Shown: positions 54,120-62,230 of the stretch, one piece after another | How positions within the stretch are numbered: position 1 is the stretch's first letter | Layout: each line of letters starts with the position of its first letter | NCBI GenBank assembly: GCA_016710935.1 | Contig: JADJTY010000015.1 | Location: forward strand, 124,001-188,000 | Direction: 5' to 3' | DNA from: Chitinophagaceae bacterium | GTDB lineage: Bacteria > Bacteroidota > Bacteroidia > Chitinophagales > Chitinophagaceae | Length of the DNA: 64,000 bases | Translations under genes and position numbers: made by a program | The notes under the pieces: model-generated | Told to the model about the DNA's origin: nothing | Databases searched by the model: none | What the model saw: the letters and a program-made list of their open reading frames with translations, nothing else

Positions 54120-54248
54120 CTATCTATTGCCATATCCTACAAATCCTTCGCAGCCACAGGTGCTCCTTTTGGAAGAAGCACAGCTCGCTGTGAGTAAAAC
54201 GGTGGCTACTATAAATAGCAGAATGGTTAATTTACTTAGTTGTTGCAT
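54120..54248 (-). CDS. Tiny lipoprotein (42 residues)
   Basis: Reads MQQLSKLTILLFIVATVL then LTASC, a good lipobox with the lipidated cysteine at residue 23. The mature part is only 20 residues with CGCEGFVGYGN and a stop (TAG). Very short Cys/Gly-ending lipoproteins are common and usually overlooked in Bacteroidota. No function can be assigned. The gene is upstream of the 82-residue gene on the same strand and divergent from the glycosyltransferase. Confidence 0.7.
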   Translation of the reverse strand: MQQLSKLTILLFIVATVLLTASCASSKRSTCGCEGFVGYGNR

Positions 54249-54299
54249 AATTTCAGGTTACCAAATTAAACTATTTTCACAAACAATTATTGCATTGCT

Positions 54300-55427
54300 T
54301 TGATAAAAGCCCAAAATTTTAACATCCCGGATCACAAACCCCGCATTTTAGTAGCCCCGCTGGACTGGGGCCTGGGACATGCAACCCGCTGCATTCCAAT
54401 TATCTCTAACTTAATACAACAAAACTGTACAGTTATTGTTGGTGCCGAAGGCCCGGTAAAAACTTTACTGCAAAAAGAATTTCCCGGGGTTCTTTTTATT
54501 GAATTAAAAGGGTACAGGGTAAAATATAGCCGCAATAAATACCGGATGCCGCTGAAACTTCTGGTACAACTGCCAAAAATTTGCTATCGCATATATGCAG
54601 AAAACCGATGGCTGAAAAAAGCAGTAAAAGAAAACAGCATTCATGCCATCATCTCTGATAACCGCATGGGGTTATTTCATAAAACAATTCCCTGCATTTA
54701 TATTACGCACCAGTTAACAATTAAAACCGGTAATCGCTTTACTGAAAGTATTGCGCAAAAAATCCATTACCATTATATAAATAAATTCAGCACCTGCTGG
54801 GTGCCCGATGCAGGTGGAGCATTGAACCTTGCAGGAGCATTATCTCATCCGGCAATTTTACCCCGGGTGCCGGTAACCTATTTGGGGCCTTTATCCAGGT
54901 TCGAAAAAACTGACGTTGAAAGTAAATATGATCTGTGTATCATCTTATCGGGACCCGAGCCGCAACGAACAGTTTTTGAAAAAATCATCCTGGAGCAACT
55001 ACATGAGGTTAAGGGAAATGTTATCCTGGTTCGCGGACTTCCCGGCGAAACAGCATTCCCTGGGTTCAATAATTCATCCATCGAAATAAGAAATCATCTT
55101 TCTGCTGATGATCTGAACCGCGTTATTTTACAATCAAAAATGATGCTGAGCCGATGCGGCTATTCAACAGTAATGGACCTGGTAGCGTTGCAAAAAAAGG
55201 CAATACTGGTACCAACGCCCGGCCAGACCGAACAGGAATTCCTGGGCAGTTATTTACAGGCTCAAAAACTTTTTTACACGGTTGATCAAATCAATTTTTC
55301 ATTACCCGAAGCTTTAAAAAATGCTTCCGCTTTTGTATTCCACACATCGTCAATAAGTGTACAGGATTATAAAAATGTAGTTGAAAATTTTGTGGCAACA
55401 CTTACAGTCAGTAATGCAGGTATTTAA
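54300..55427 (+). CDS. GT28-like glycosyltransferase family protein
   Basis: 375 residues. The N-terminal APLDWGLGHATRCIP matches the glycine-rich acceptor-side loop of MurG/UDP-glycosyltransferase-type enzymes. The C-terminal half has IILSGPEPQRTVFEK, LSRCGYSTVMDLVAL and PTPGQTEQEFL, typical of the nucleotide-sugar side. It likely transfers a sugar to a lipid or cell-envelope acceptor in the cytoplasm. The start appears to be TTG at 54300, since no upstream ATG is in frame and the next ATG is beyond the first motif. The 3' end overlaps the convergent GT2 gene by 20 bp. Confidence 0.88.
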   Translation: MIKAQNFNIPDHKPRILVAPLDWGLGHATRCIPIISNLIQQNCTVIVGAEGPVKTLLQKEFPGVLFIELKGYRVKYSRNKYRMPLKLLVQLPKICYRIYAENRWLKKAVKENSIHAIISDNRMGLFHKTIPCIYITHQLTIKTGNRFTESIAQKIHYHYINKFSTCWVPDAGGALNLAGALSHPAILPRVPVTYLGPLSRFEKTDVESKYDLCIILSGPEPQRTVFEKIILEQLHEVKGNVILVRGLPGETAFPGFNNSSIEIRNHLSADDLNRVILQSKMMLSRCGYSTVMDLVALQKKAILVPTPGQTEQEFLGSYLQAQKLFYTVDQINFSLPEALKNASAFVFHTSSISVQDYKNVVENFVATLTVSNAGI

Positions 55428-57351
55428 AACTCTTGCTTATTTTTTTCAGGTCGGTCATTGCCGTATAACCGGTAGCATACCATTCATCGCTTTTATGTAA
55501 ACTTTCGGCAGGCAAATCGTTGAGCGCTTTTGGTAAAGCGGTGCTGGTAATAACCGCAGCTTTAATGCCGGGCAGGCCGGTTGCTTCTGATGCATAGCCA
55601 ACCCATGTTTTTTTTCCTGTTAATACCGCAAATACGTTTTTATAAAAGGCTGCTCCGTTTCTTTTTATAAAAATGATCAGGGGTGTGGCAAGCATAAAAA
55701 ATATCGAAACAGTAATATCAAGCAATCTTTTGTTGCGGCGCTGCAGCGGCATTCCAATGTTGTAGTTTATGGAATTGGCTATAAAATCTCCGCTTGTATT
55801 TTTACTATCGCTGCCAACAATGCTGTAGCTGCCGGATGCATGAAATTTGTTTTTTATGGCGCGGGGCAAAGCGTTAATACTGCTGATGATCTCTTTAAAA
55901 TTTAAACCATTTTCACAAAAGATTATTTCTTTAACCTGGTATTTTTTTACAAGAGCCGGCAGCTGTTTCACATTTCCAAGAACAGGTGTGGAGCCCGTTG
56001 AATCATTACTCACACGCCCTAATATCCGTTCTGTCATACCTGCATGCTGTAACATGGAAGCAATGGCAAAAAAGTCTTTTTCTGCTGCCACCACAATGGT
56101 TTGCCGGCGCTGTTCCTGTTCATTGCTGGTCTCCAGGTAGCGCCATTCAATAAACAGCAGCCGCATAATATTCATCAATATAAAGGCAAGGGCAATGCCT
56201 GTAACTAAAATACCTCTTGAAAATCTGATGCTTTCCGGTAGCAAAGCATATACACTTAATAATACCAATGCTGCAATAGCTGTTGACCGTACCAACTGCA
56301 TTTGTTTGTAACCTTTATCATACAGTCCACTGTAAAACGCTGTAATTAAAAACAGGGCTGTAAAAACCGGAAATGCTATAAATAGTACGTTGGGCGAATA
56401 ATTGATCTCCTGCCTTATATAATTGCTCCACAATATCCTGGTAACACCGAAAGATCCTAAAATAATGCAGGCGTCCAGTATAGGCAAACCAATTATATTC
56501 AGCAATTTTCCCAGTGCCGAAAAAAATGCCCTGATGAGAATGGCTATTTGTATTAAAAAAATAAATACCCCGGCCTTGCTTCCGCTGTAATGTTTTTTTA
56601 CAAATAAACTCATGGCTTTATAAAAAAGCCGTACATAATTCAGGCTGCCTCTTTTGGTGCTCTCTCCTTTAAAATGAATGATGGTGCTTTCAGCAAAATA
56701 GTAATTTTTGTATCCGGCTTTTTGTATCCGGTAACTCAGGTCAACATCTTCGCCATACATAAAAAACTGCTCATCAAAATTTCCAATTTCGTCCAATACT
56801 TTTTTAGGGATCATCATAAATGCCCCGGCCAATACATCTACTTCGTGATTTTCTTTTTCAGGCAAATGCCCAAGATGATACCTGGCAAATATTTCAGAAC
56901 GGGGAAATAACCTGGTAAGGCCCGACAGTTTAAATAAAGAAGTTAATGGCGATGGAAAGGCTCGTTTGCTCTCCTTTAAAAAATTACCCGAGCCGTCGAT
57001 CATATGTATCCCAATAGCGCCAGCTATTTTGTTGCCTGCAAAAAACTGCAGGCATTTTTCAATGCTGTCTTCAGATAGTATCGTATCGGGATTTAAAAAA
57101 AGTATACATTCTCCTTTGGCTTTTTCAAGCGCCTGGTTATTGGCTTTGGCAAAGCCGGCATTTTCGATGTTCCAGATAAAATTTACTGCCGGAAAATTTT
57201 GTTCCAGGTATTCCCTGCTTCCATCTGTTGAGTTATTGTCAGCAACTATGATCTCTGCATCAATACCCACGCAGGCTTTTTGAACCGAATACAGGCATTG
57301 CTCCAGGAAATATTTTACATTATAGTTTACGATGATCACCGACAGTTGCAT
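55408..57351 (-). CDS. Family 2 glycosyltransferase fused to a degenerate sugar-phosphotransferase-like half
   Basis: 647 residues from ATG 57351 (a TTG two codons earlier is also possible). Residues 1 to about 250: a GT2 domain (SVIIVNYNVKYFLEQC, EIIVADNNSTDGSREYL, LFLNPDTILSEDS, FFMYGEDVDLSYRIQKAG). About 260-400: several membrane helices. About 410-540: a Rossmann-like region (RRQTIVVAAEKDFFAI) as in undecaprenyl-phosphate sugar transferases. About 545-600: KRLLDITVSIFFMLATPLII and the end motif LTGKKTWVGY of a bacterial sugar transferase, but the catalytic core between them is missing. The second half may therefore be structural only. It probably adds a sugar during envelope polysaccharide assembly. 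Confidence 0.88.
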   Translation of the reverse strand: MQLSVIIVNYNVKYFLEQCLYSVQKACVGIDAEIIVADNNSTDGSREYLEQNFPAVNFIWNIENAGFAKANNQALEKAKGECILFLNPDTILSEDSIEKCLQFFAGNKIAGAIGIHMIDGSGNFLKESKRAFPSPLTSLFKLSGLTRLFPRSEIFARYHLGHLPEKENHEVDVLAGAFMMIPKKVLDEIGNFDEQFFMYGEDVDLSYRIQKAGYKNYYFAESTIIHFKGESTKRGSLNYVRLFYKAMSLFVKKHYSGSKAGVFIFLIQIAILIRAFFSALGKLLNIIGLPILDACIILGSFGVTRILWSNYIRQEINYSPNVLFIAFPVFTALFLITAFYSGLYDKGYKQMQLVRSTAIAALVLLSVYALLPESIRFSRGILVTGIALAFILMNIMRLLFIEWRYLETSNEQEQRRQTIVVAAEKDFFAIASMLQHAGMTERILGRVSNDSTGSTPVLGNVKQLPALVKKYQVKEIIFCENGLNFKEIISSINALPRAIKNKFHASGSYSIVGSDSKNTSGDFIANSINYNIGMPLQRRNKRLLDITVSIFFMLATPLIIFIKRNGAAFYKNVFAVLTGKKTWVGYASEATGLPGIKAAVITSTALPKALNDLPAESLHKSDEWYATGYTAMTDLKKISKSFKYLHY

Positions 57352-57354
57352 ATT

Positions 57355-57362
57355 CAAATATA
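57355..57362 (-). promoter_or_regulatory. Putative -7 box (TATATTTG) directly before the GT2 start
   Basis: Minus-strand TATATTTG ends 3 nt before the ATG at 57351, so the transcript would be leaderless or nearly so. Confidence 0.4.
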
Positions 57363-57390
57363 GTTACAATACTGAATTTCAATTGAAGCA

Positions 57391-57454
57391 AGGGTTGTCA
57401 ACCTTAAAAAATGCTGACACTATTTACAACTCTTTTTTAAAGGTTGACAACCCT
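57391..57454. repeat. Long inverted repeat in a divergent promoter region
   Basis: Left arm 57391-57411 starts AGGGTTGTCAACC; right arm 57433-57454 ends GGTTGACAACCCT. The arms match over 21 bases with one indel, with a 21-nt loop. Each arm also contains the palindrome GGTTGtCAACC. It sits between the divergent GT2 and inositol-phosphatase-family genes. Confidence 0.75.
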
Positions 57455-57490
57455 GTTATTACACCGGCATAGATTCATGTAAAGCCTTTG

Positions 57491-57498
57491 TATCTTTG
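57491..57498 (+). promoter_or_regulatory. Putative -7 box (TATCTTTG) of the inositol-monophosphatase-family gene
   Basis: TATCTTTG fits TAnnTTTG and ends only 4 nt before the ATG at 57503. This supports that start and suggests a leaderless transcript. Confidence 0.5.
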
Positions 57499-57502
57499 CC
57501 CC

Positions 57503-58285
57503 ATGTTAAAAACAACCCTTTTAAATGCCGTTGAAGCCGGTGCCGTACAGCTGAGACATTATTTTAATAACGCCGATTTAAAGATCAGCAACAAAGAAGG
57601 AATTAATAACTGGGTTACCGAAGCCGATCATGCTGCCGAAAAAGCAATTATTGAAGCAATCAAAACCGATTATCCCGATCATTTTATTTTAAGCGAAGAA
57701 GCTGGTGAAATGGCAACCGGCAGCGATACTAAATGGATCATTGACCCCATTGACGGCACCATTAATTTTGCCAGCGGTATTCCGCTTTGCTGCGTAAGTA
57801 TTGGTGTTGAGCAAAACGGCGAAATGATACTGGGTGCTGTTTACAATCCATTCATCAACGAATTGTTTTTTGCACAAAAAGGATTTGGGGCATCGCTGAA
57901 CAATAAAAAAATAAGCGTTAGTAAAAAAACAGACGTGTTACACAGCTGCCTGGTAACCGGTTTTCCTTACACCTATCTTGATATGGAAAACGGGCCGCTG
58001 GAAGTTTTTGAGCGCCTGGTACGCAAGGGAGTACCGGTGCGCCGGTTGGGCAGTGCGGCTATTGATCTGTGTTGGGTTGCTGCCGGCAGGTTTGACGGTT
58101 TTTTTGAACACAGCCTTAGTGCCTGGGATTCTGCTGCAGGTTATTTAATAGTTGAAGAAGCTGGTGGAAAAGTGACCGATATGAATGGCGATACATATTC
58201 TCCTTATCAAAAGAAAATTGTAGCAACGAATGGGTTGATACATGATGAGTTGATTGAAGTAATTCACAATAGAAAACAATTGTAA
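57503..58285 (+). CDS. Inositol monophosphatase family protein (SuhB/CysQ-like)
   Basis: 260 residues from ATG 57503. The metal-binding motifs of the lithium-sensitive phosphatase family are complete: SEEAGEMATG near 68, WIIDPIDGTINFASG near 83-97, and LSAWDSAAGYLIVEEAGG near 205-225. It removes phosphate from inositol phosphate, or possibly from a related small phosphate such as 3'-phosphoadenosine nucleotides; the substrate is not determined here. Cytoplasmic. Its stop codon touches the left inverted repeat of the four-helix-bundle cassette. Intact. Confidence 0.92.
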   Translation: MLKTTLLNAVEAGAVQLRHYFNNADLKISNKEGINNWVTEADHAAEKAIIEAIKTDYPDHFILSEEAGEMATGSDTKWIIDPIDGTINFASGIPLCCVSIGVEQNGEMILGAVYNPFINELFFAQKGFGASLNNKKISVSKKTDVLHSCLVTGFPYTYLDMENGPLEVFERLVRKGVPVRRLGSAAIDLCWVAAGRFDGFFEHSLSAWDSAAGYLIVEEAGGKVTDMNGDTYSPYQKKIVATNGLIHDELIEVIHNRKQL

Positions 58286-58723
58286 TGTAAGATGTTGGAT
58301 GTACGGTGTACGGCAGCTTTTTAAATTATAAAACAGGTTTTATGGACTCAGAAGAAATGAAAAATAGGACAAAGCAATTTGCAATTAATGTTGGTGTTTT
58401 AACACAAGGGTTACCAATATCTCAAATTAATAGGGCATATAGCAATCAAATTATCCGATCAAGCAGTTCGGTAGGTGCAAATTACAGAGCATCAAGAAGA
58501 GCAAAATCGAATGCTGATTTTATAAACAAATTAAAAATCGTTGAAGAGGAATTAGATGAGAGTTTGTTTTTTCTGGAATTACTGGCATTTTTCAACCAAC
58601 CACAAAAAGAAGAGATTGGTATTTTATACAGAGAAGGTGAAACTCTTTTAAAAATAATAGTAGCGTCAATCATTTCTTCCAGAAAATAGATCTGACGTAC
58701 ATCGTACATTAAACATCGTACAT
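58285..58723 (+). mobile_element. Four-helix-bundle cassette bounded by 32-nt terminal inverted repeats
   Basis: Left end 58285-58316 and right end 58692-58723 are inverted copies matching at 27 of 32 positions (ATGTA.GATGTT..ATGTAC and so on). The cassette is 439 bp, contains a single gene and fits exactly between the stop of the phosphatase gene and the start of thiL. The layout resembles the intervening sequences of bacterial 23S rRNA, which encode the same protein family between complementary ends. No transposase is present. Confidence 0.65.
58342..58689 (+). CDS. Four-helix-bundle (S23/IVS-encoded family) protein
   Basis: 115 residues from ATG 58342; a GTG at 58306 lies inside the inverted repeat and is unlikely. 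The family pattern is clear: MKNRTKQFAINVGVLTQGLP, then SNQIIRSSSSVGANYRAS, FINKLKIVEEELDESLFFLE and LLKIIVASIISSRK. Proteins of this family are encoded in intervening sequences of 23S rRNA genes in several bacteria and also stand alone in Bacteroidota. The molecular role is not settled. A related protein is the Avd accessory factor of diversity-generating retroelements, but no reverse transcriptase is near. Flanked by terminal inverted repeats. Confidence 0.9.
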   Translation: MDSEEMKNRTKQFAINVGVLTQGLPISQINRAYSNQIIRSSSSVGANYRASRRAKSNADFINKLKIVEEELDESLFFLELLAFFNQPQKEEIGILYREGETLLKIIVASIISSRK

Positions 58724-58731
58724 TTAAAATT

Positions 58732-59754
58732 ATGGAACGTACAGAAATATCAAGCCTTGGAGAATTTGGTTTAATTGATCATCTCACAAGAAACAACGAA
58801 ACAAAAAATGCATCAACCATTTTAAGCGTAGGTGATGATGCTGCTGTGATTGATCATTTTGGCCGGCAGACAGTTATCACTACCGATCTTTTAGTGGAAG
58901 GCATTCACTTTGATCTAATGTACACGCCGCTGAAACATTTGGGTTATAAATCAGTGATCGTTAACATCAGTGATATTTATGCCATGAATGCCACGCCAAC
59001 ACAAATTGTTATAAGTATCGCCATAAGTAATAAGTTTAGCGTGGAAGCGTTAGATGAGTTTTATGAAGGGGTGTATGCGGCCTGCGATCAGTACGGTGTT
59101 GACCTGGTTGGCGGAGATACCACCACATCGCAGAGGGGTTTTGTAATAAGCATAACTGCGATTGGCGAAGTAGCCCCGGATACGTATGTAAAAAGAGATG
59201 GTGCAAAAGTGAACGACCTTATTTGTGTAAGCGGTGATTTGGGTGGTGCTTTTTTAGGCCTGACCATTTTGGAAAGAGAGAAAAAAATATTTGAAGAAAC
59301 CGGTGCACAACCCGACCTGGAAAACCGGGCATATATTATTGGACGCTTATTAAAACCCGAGGCCAGAAAAGATGTGATCGAATATTTTGCCGAACAAAAA
59401 ATTGTACCTACCAGCATGATGGACATCAGCGACGGGTTAAGCAGCGAAATGCTGCACATTTGTAAACAAAGCAATGTTGGCTGTGTTTTGTACGAAGACA
59501 AATTGCCGTTAAATGAAGACAGCAAAGATTTTGCTTACAAGCTGGAGCTTGACCCAACAGCCTGTGCTTTAAGCGGCGGTGAAGATTATGAATTGCTGTT
59601 TACCATTTCGCAGGCCGACCATGAGAAAATAACGCAGAATAATGGCTTAAGTATTATTGGTTACATAACCGAAGCCAGCGAAGGAAAAACCTTTATAACC
59701 CGTGGCGGAAATAAACACGAGTTGGTGGCACAGGGATGGAATCATTTGAAGTAA
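58732..59754 (+). CDS. thiL: Thiamine-monophosphate kinase
   Basis: 340 residues. The ThiL hallmarks are present: GDDAAVIDHFGRQTVITTDL near 33-55 (ATP/metal site), LGYKSVIVNISDIYAMNATP near 80-100, VDLVGGDTTTSQRGF near 125 and SMMDISDGLSSEM near 230, with ALSGGEDYELLFTI near 285. It phosphorylates thiamine monophosphate to the active cofactor thiamine diphosphate in the cytoplasm. The start lies 8 nt after the right end of the four-helix-bundle cassette, so the cassette must carry or tolerate its expression signals. Intact. Confidence 0.95.
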   Translation: MERTEISSLGEFGLIDHLTRNNETKNASTILSVGDDAAVIDHFGRQTVITTDLLVEGIHFDLMYTPLKHLGYKSVIVNISDIYAMNATPTQIVISIAISNKFSVEALDEFYEGVYAACDQYGVDLVGGDTTTSQRGFVISITAIGEVAPDTYVKRDGAKVNDLICVSGDLGGAFLGLTILEREKKIFEETGAQPDLENRAYIIGRLLKPEARKDVIEYFAEQKIVPTSMMDISDGLSSEMLHICKQSNVGCVLYEDKLPLNEDSKDFAYKLELDPTACALSGGEDYELLFTISQADHEKITQNNGLSIIGYITEASEGKTFITRGGNKHELVAQGWNHLK

Positions 59755-59802
59755 ACAGAAACCTACATTATGTTGAGACATTTTTTTTCTCAACAGATAA
59801 AA

Positions 59803-61317
59803 ATGAAAACTATAAAAAACATTGCTGTCTTTTTATTTGTGCTGCTTTTATATTCATGCGCCTCATCTAATAAGCATTACAACCCCAATAAAAAATATTC
59901 TTCTCAGCAATTACAACAGGATTTTTCCATCCTGCGCAATATCCTGGAAACAAAACACCCTTCGCTTTACTGGTACACACCCAAAGACAGCATGGATATG
60001 TACTTTAATAAATACTACAGCAACATCAAAGACAGCATGACCGAACAGCAGTTTGGCTGGAAAATAGTTGCACCGCTTACTGATAAAATTCATTGCGGCC
60101 ATACCAGCTTCAGCAGAAGCAAGGATTACAACAACTGGGCAGAAGGAAAAAAGTTCCCTTCCTTTCCGCTGCTGTTAAGATGCTGGAATGATACCATGGC
60201 CATTACCGGTAACCTGAACAGGAAAGATGCTGTTTTAAAAAGAGGCATGCTGATCACTTCGATAAACGGCATAAAAAACGCCCGGCTTATAAACACCATG
60301 TTTGGGTACATGACCGAAGACGGTTATGCCAACAACGTTAATTACAACAGGCTTAGTAATAGTTTCCCTTATTATCACCGTAATATTTTTGGTATCAGCA
60401 AAACCTATGCAGTAACTTATCTTGATAAATCAGGTGTTGAACAACGCATCAATATTCCGGCTTATGGGTTGGATGTGGACACTGTAAAAAAAGTAAAAGA
60501 TAGTGCCGTTACCATAAGACAGCCCCGGCAAAAAAAACAAACCCGCCAGGAACGCTTACAGGAAGTACGTTCACTGGCTGTAGATACCACCAACAACACC
60601 GCCATTGTAACCATTAATTCATTTTCGGGCGGCAGTCTGCGTAGATTTTACAGGCAAACTTTTAGTTACATCAGAAAAACCGGCATCAACAATGTGGTGC
60701 TTGATATCCGTAGTAATGGCGGCGGAAGGATCAGGTTATCTACTTTACTTACCAAATATGTAAGCCGGGTAAATTTTAAAGTGGCCGATACATCTTATGC
60801 TGTTGTGAAATCCCTGCGGCCTTATTCAAAATATATTAAGGGCAACTTTATGGATAACCTGGGATTGTTTTTTCTTACCAAAAAGAAAAAAGACGGGTTG
60901 TATCATTTTGGGCATTGGGAAAAAAAAGTACACAAACCAAAAGCAGTAAATAATTACACAGGCAATTTATATGTACTGATAGCCGGCAATACCTTTTCTG
61001 CTGCTTCCTTATTCAGCAATGCGGTTAAAGGCCAGCCCGGCGTGGTTTTGCTGGGCGAAGAAACCGGTGGTGGCTGGCATGGAAACAATGGTATTTTAAT
61101 TCCGGATATTGTTTTGCCCAACACACATATAAAAGTAAGGCTTCCGCTATTCAGGCTGGTGCAATACAATCATGCACCCAAAGATGGGCGTGGCATTCCA
61201 CCAGATATTCACATCGGCACCAATTACAATGCGCTGGTAAAAGGTTTTGATTATAAAATGAAATTTGTGATGGATATGATCAAGGCCAGGCAATTGGCAA
61301 CAGGGAATAGGCAATAG
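59803..61317 (+). CDS. S41-family peptidase, lipoprotein
   Basis: 504 residues from ATG 59803 (an ATG at 59770 gives 11 more residues before the signal). Lipobox LLYSC puts the lipidated Cys at residue 18. An N-terminal helical domain (SQQLQQDFSILRNIL) and a PDZ-like middle (GMLITSINGIKNARL) precede the S41 catalytic domain with VVLDIRSNGGGRIRLS near 305 and the nucleophile Ser399 in AGNTFSAASLFSNAV. It probably cleaves proteins in the envelope. The last residues (LATGNRQ) are coded by a dispersed CAATAGGCAATAG-type repeat, so the original C-terminus may have been altered. Confidence 0.92.
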   Translation: MKTIKNIAVFLFVLLLYSCASSNKHYNPNKKYSSQQLQQDFSILRNILETKHPSLYWYTPKDSMDMYFNKYYSNIKDSMTEQQFGWKIVAPLTDKIHCGHTSFSRSKDYNNWAEGKKFPSFPLLLRCWNDTMAITGNLNRKDAVLKRGMLITSINGIKNARLINTMFGYMTEDGYANNVNYNRLSNSFPYYHRNIFGISKTYAVTYLDKSGVEQRINIPAYGLDVDTVKKVKDSAVTIRQPRQKKQTRQERLQEVRSLAVDTTNNTAIVTINSFSGGSLRRFYRQTFSYIRKTGINNVVLDIRSNGGGRIRLSTLLTKYVSRVNFKVADTSYAVVKSLRPYSKYIKGNFMDNLGLFFLTKKKKDGLYHFGHWEKKVHKPKAVNNYTGNLYVLIAGNTFSAASLFSNAVKGQPGVVLLGEETGGGWHGNNGILIPDIVLPNTHIKVRLPLFRLVQYNHAPKDGRGIPPDIHIGTNYNALVKGFDYKMKFVMDMIKARQLATGNRQ

Positions 61318-61429
61318 GCAATAGGGAATAGGCAATTGTATAAAAATTTGTAAAGAATTTATAAATTTGAAAACTCATTAAATAAGTAATAGGCACATTG
61401 CTTATTGTCAATTGCCTATTGCAAATTGA
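61297..61429. repeat. Inverted GCAATAGGCAAT-type repeats in a convergent gap
   Basis: Left copies (about 61301-61339) read variants of GGCAATAGGCAATAGG; right copies (about 61396-61425) read CATTGCTTATTGTC and AATTGCCTATTGC, the opposite strand of the same phrase. The two sides can pair and may end both convergent transcripts. Confidence 0.6.
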
Positions 61430-62204
61430 ATTTATCAGCATCTTTCCAAAACGGAAATTTACTACGCACATCTTCCAGCATTTCTTTTTGAAGTGTTATG
61501 GTGTTTACATCTTCTTCATCGGCCATATGGTACAGCACCTGCCCTAATGGATCAATCACCAAACTATTGCCGCTGTGGTAAACATTTTTACCATCGCTGC
61601 CTACACGGTTTACACCCACCACATAACATTGGTTTTCTATCGCCCTTGCACACAATAATGTTTTCCAGGCATGGCTGCGGCGTTCGGGCCAGTTGGCAAC
61701 ATAAATAAGTACATCATACTCCGCGCCAACTTCATTGTTTTTTTGGCGGGCCCAAACCGGAAAACGCAGATCATAACAAACCTGCAAATTAATTTTCCAT
61801 CCTTTTACTGATGCTATCAATCTTTTATTTCCGCGGCTGTAATGTTTATCTTCTTCACCAAAAGCAAACAAATGCCGCTTGTCGTAATGACCGTATTGTC
61901 CGTTGGGCAACATCCACACCAGGCGATTGTAATAATTTCCTGCTTCTTCAATCATCAGGCTTCCCGTAAGTACAATACCATATTCCCTGCTTACTCTTTT
62001 CATCCATTCCACCGTTTCTCCCTCCATGGTTTCAGCAAGTTCTTCGGGGCGCATGCTAAAACCGGTGTTGAACATTTCGGGCAGTACCACTATCTCTGTT
62101 TTTTCTTCAATACCCGCGATCTTTTTCTCCAGCAGGCGCAGGTTAGCCGATTTTTCTTCCCAGATTAAATTGCTTTGTATGGTAGTAATAGTGAGGGTTG
62201 ACAT
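61416..62204 (-). CDS. Nitrilase-superfamily amidohydrolase (omega-amidase/YafV-like)
   Basis: 262 residues with the full Glu-Lys-Cys triad: Glu43 in VVLPEMFNTGFS, Lys109 in HYDKRHLFAFGEE and Cys143 in LQVCYDLRFPVWAR. RPEELAETMEGETVEWMK and CARAIENQCYVVGVNRVGSDG are typical of the omega-amidase/YafV subgroup, which hydrolyses 2-oxoglutaramate-type amides in metabolite repair. Cytoplasmic. It has a TAAATTTG -7 box just upstream. Convergent with the S41 peptidase gene. Confidence 0.92.
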   Translation of the reverse strand: MSTLTITTIQSNLIWEEKSANLRLLEKKIAGIEEKTEIVVLPEMFNTGFSMRPEELAETMEGETVEWMKRVSREYGIVLTGSLMIEEAGNYYNRLVWMLPNGQYGHYDKRHLFAFGEEDKHYSRGNKRLIASVKGWKINLQVCYDLRFPVWARQKNNEVGAEYDVLIYVANWPERRSHAWKTLLCARAIENQCYVVGVNRVGSDGKNVYHSGNSLVIDPLGQVLYHMADEEDVNTITLQKEMLEDVRSKFPFWKDADKFNLQ

Positions 62205-62220
62205 GAGTTTGAGTTATACC

Positions 62221-62228
62221 CAAATTTA
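62221..62228 (-). promoter_or_regulatory. Putative -7 box (TAAATTTG) of the amidohydrolase gene
   Basis: Minus-strand TAAATTTG fits TAnnTTTG and lies 16 nt before the ATG at 62204. No -33 partner is evident. Confidence 0.4.
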
Positions 62229-62230
62229 CG

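Noticed and set aside
58285..58723. Diversity-generating retroelement around the four-helix-bundle gene
   Set aside because: The Avd-like relationship suggested it, but there is no reverse transcriptase, template repeat or variable-repeat target nearby.
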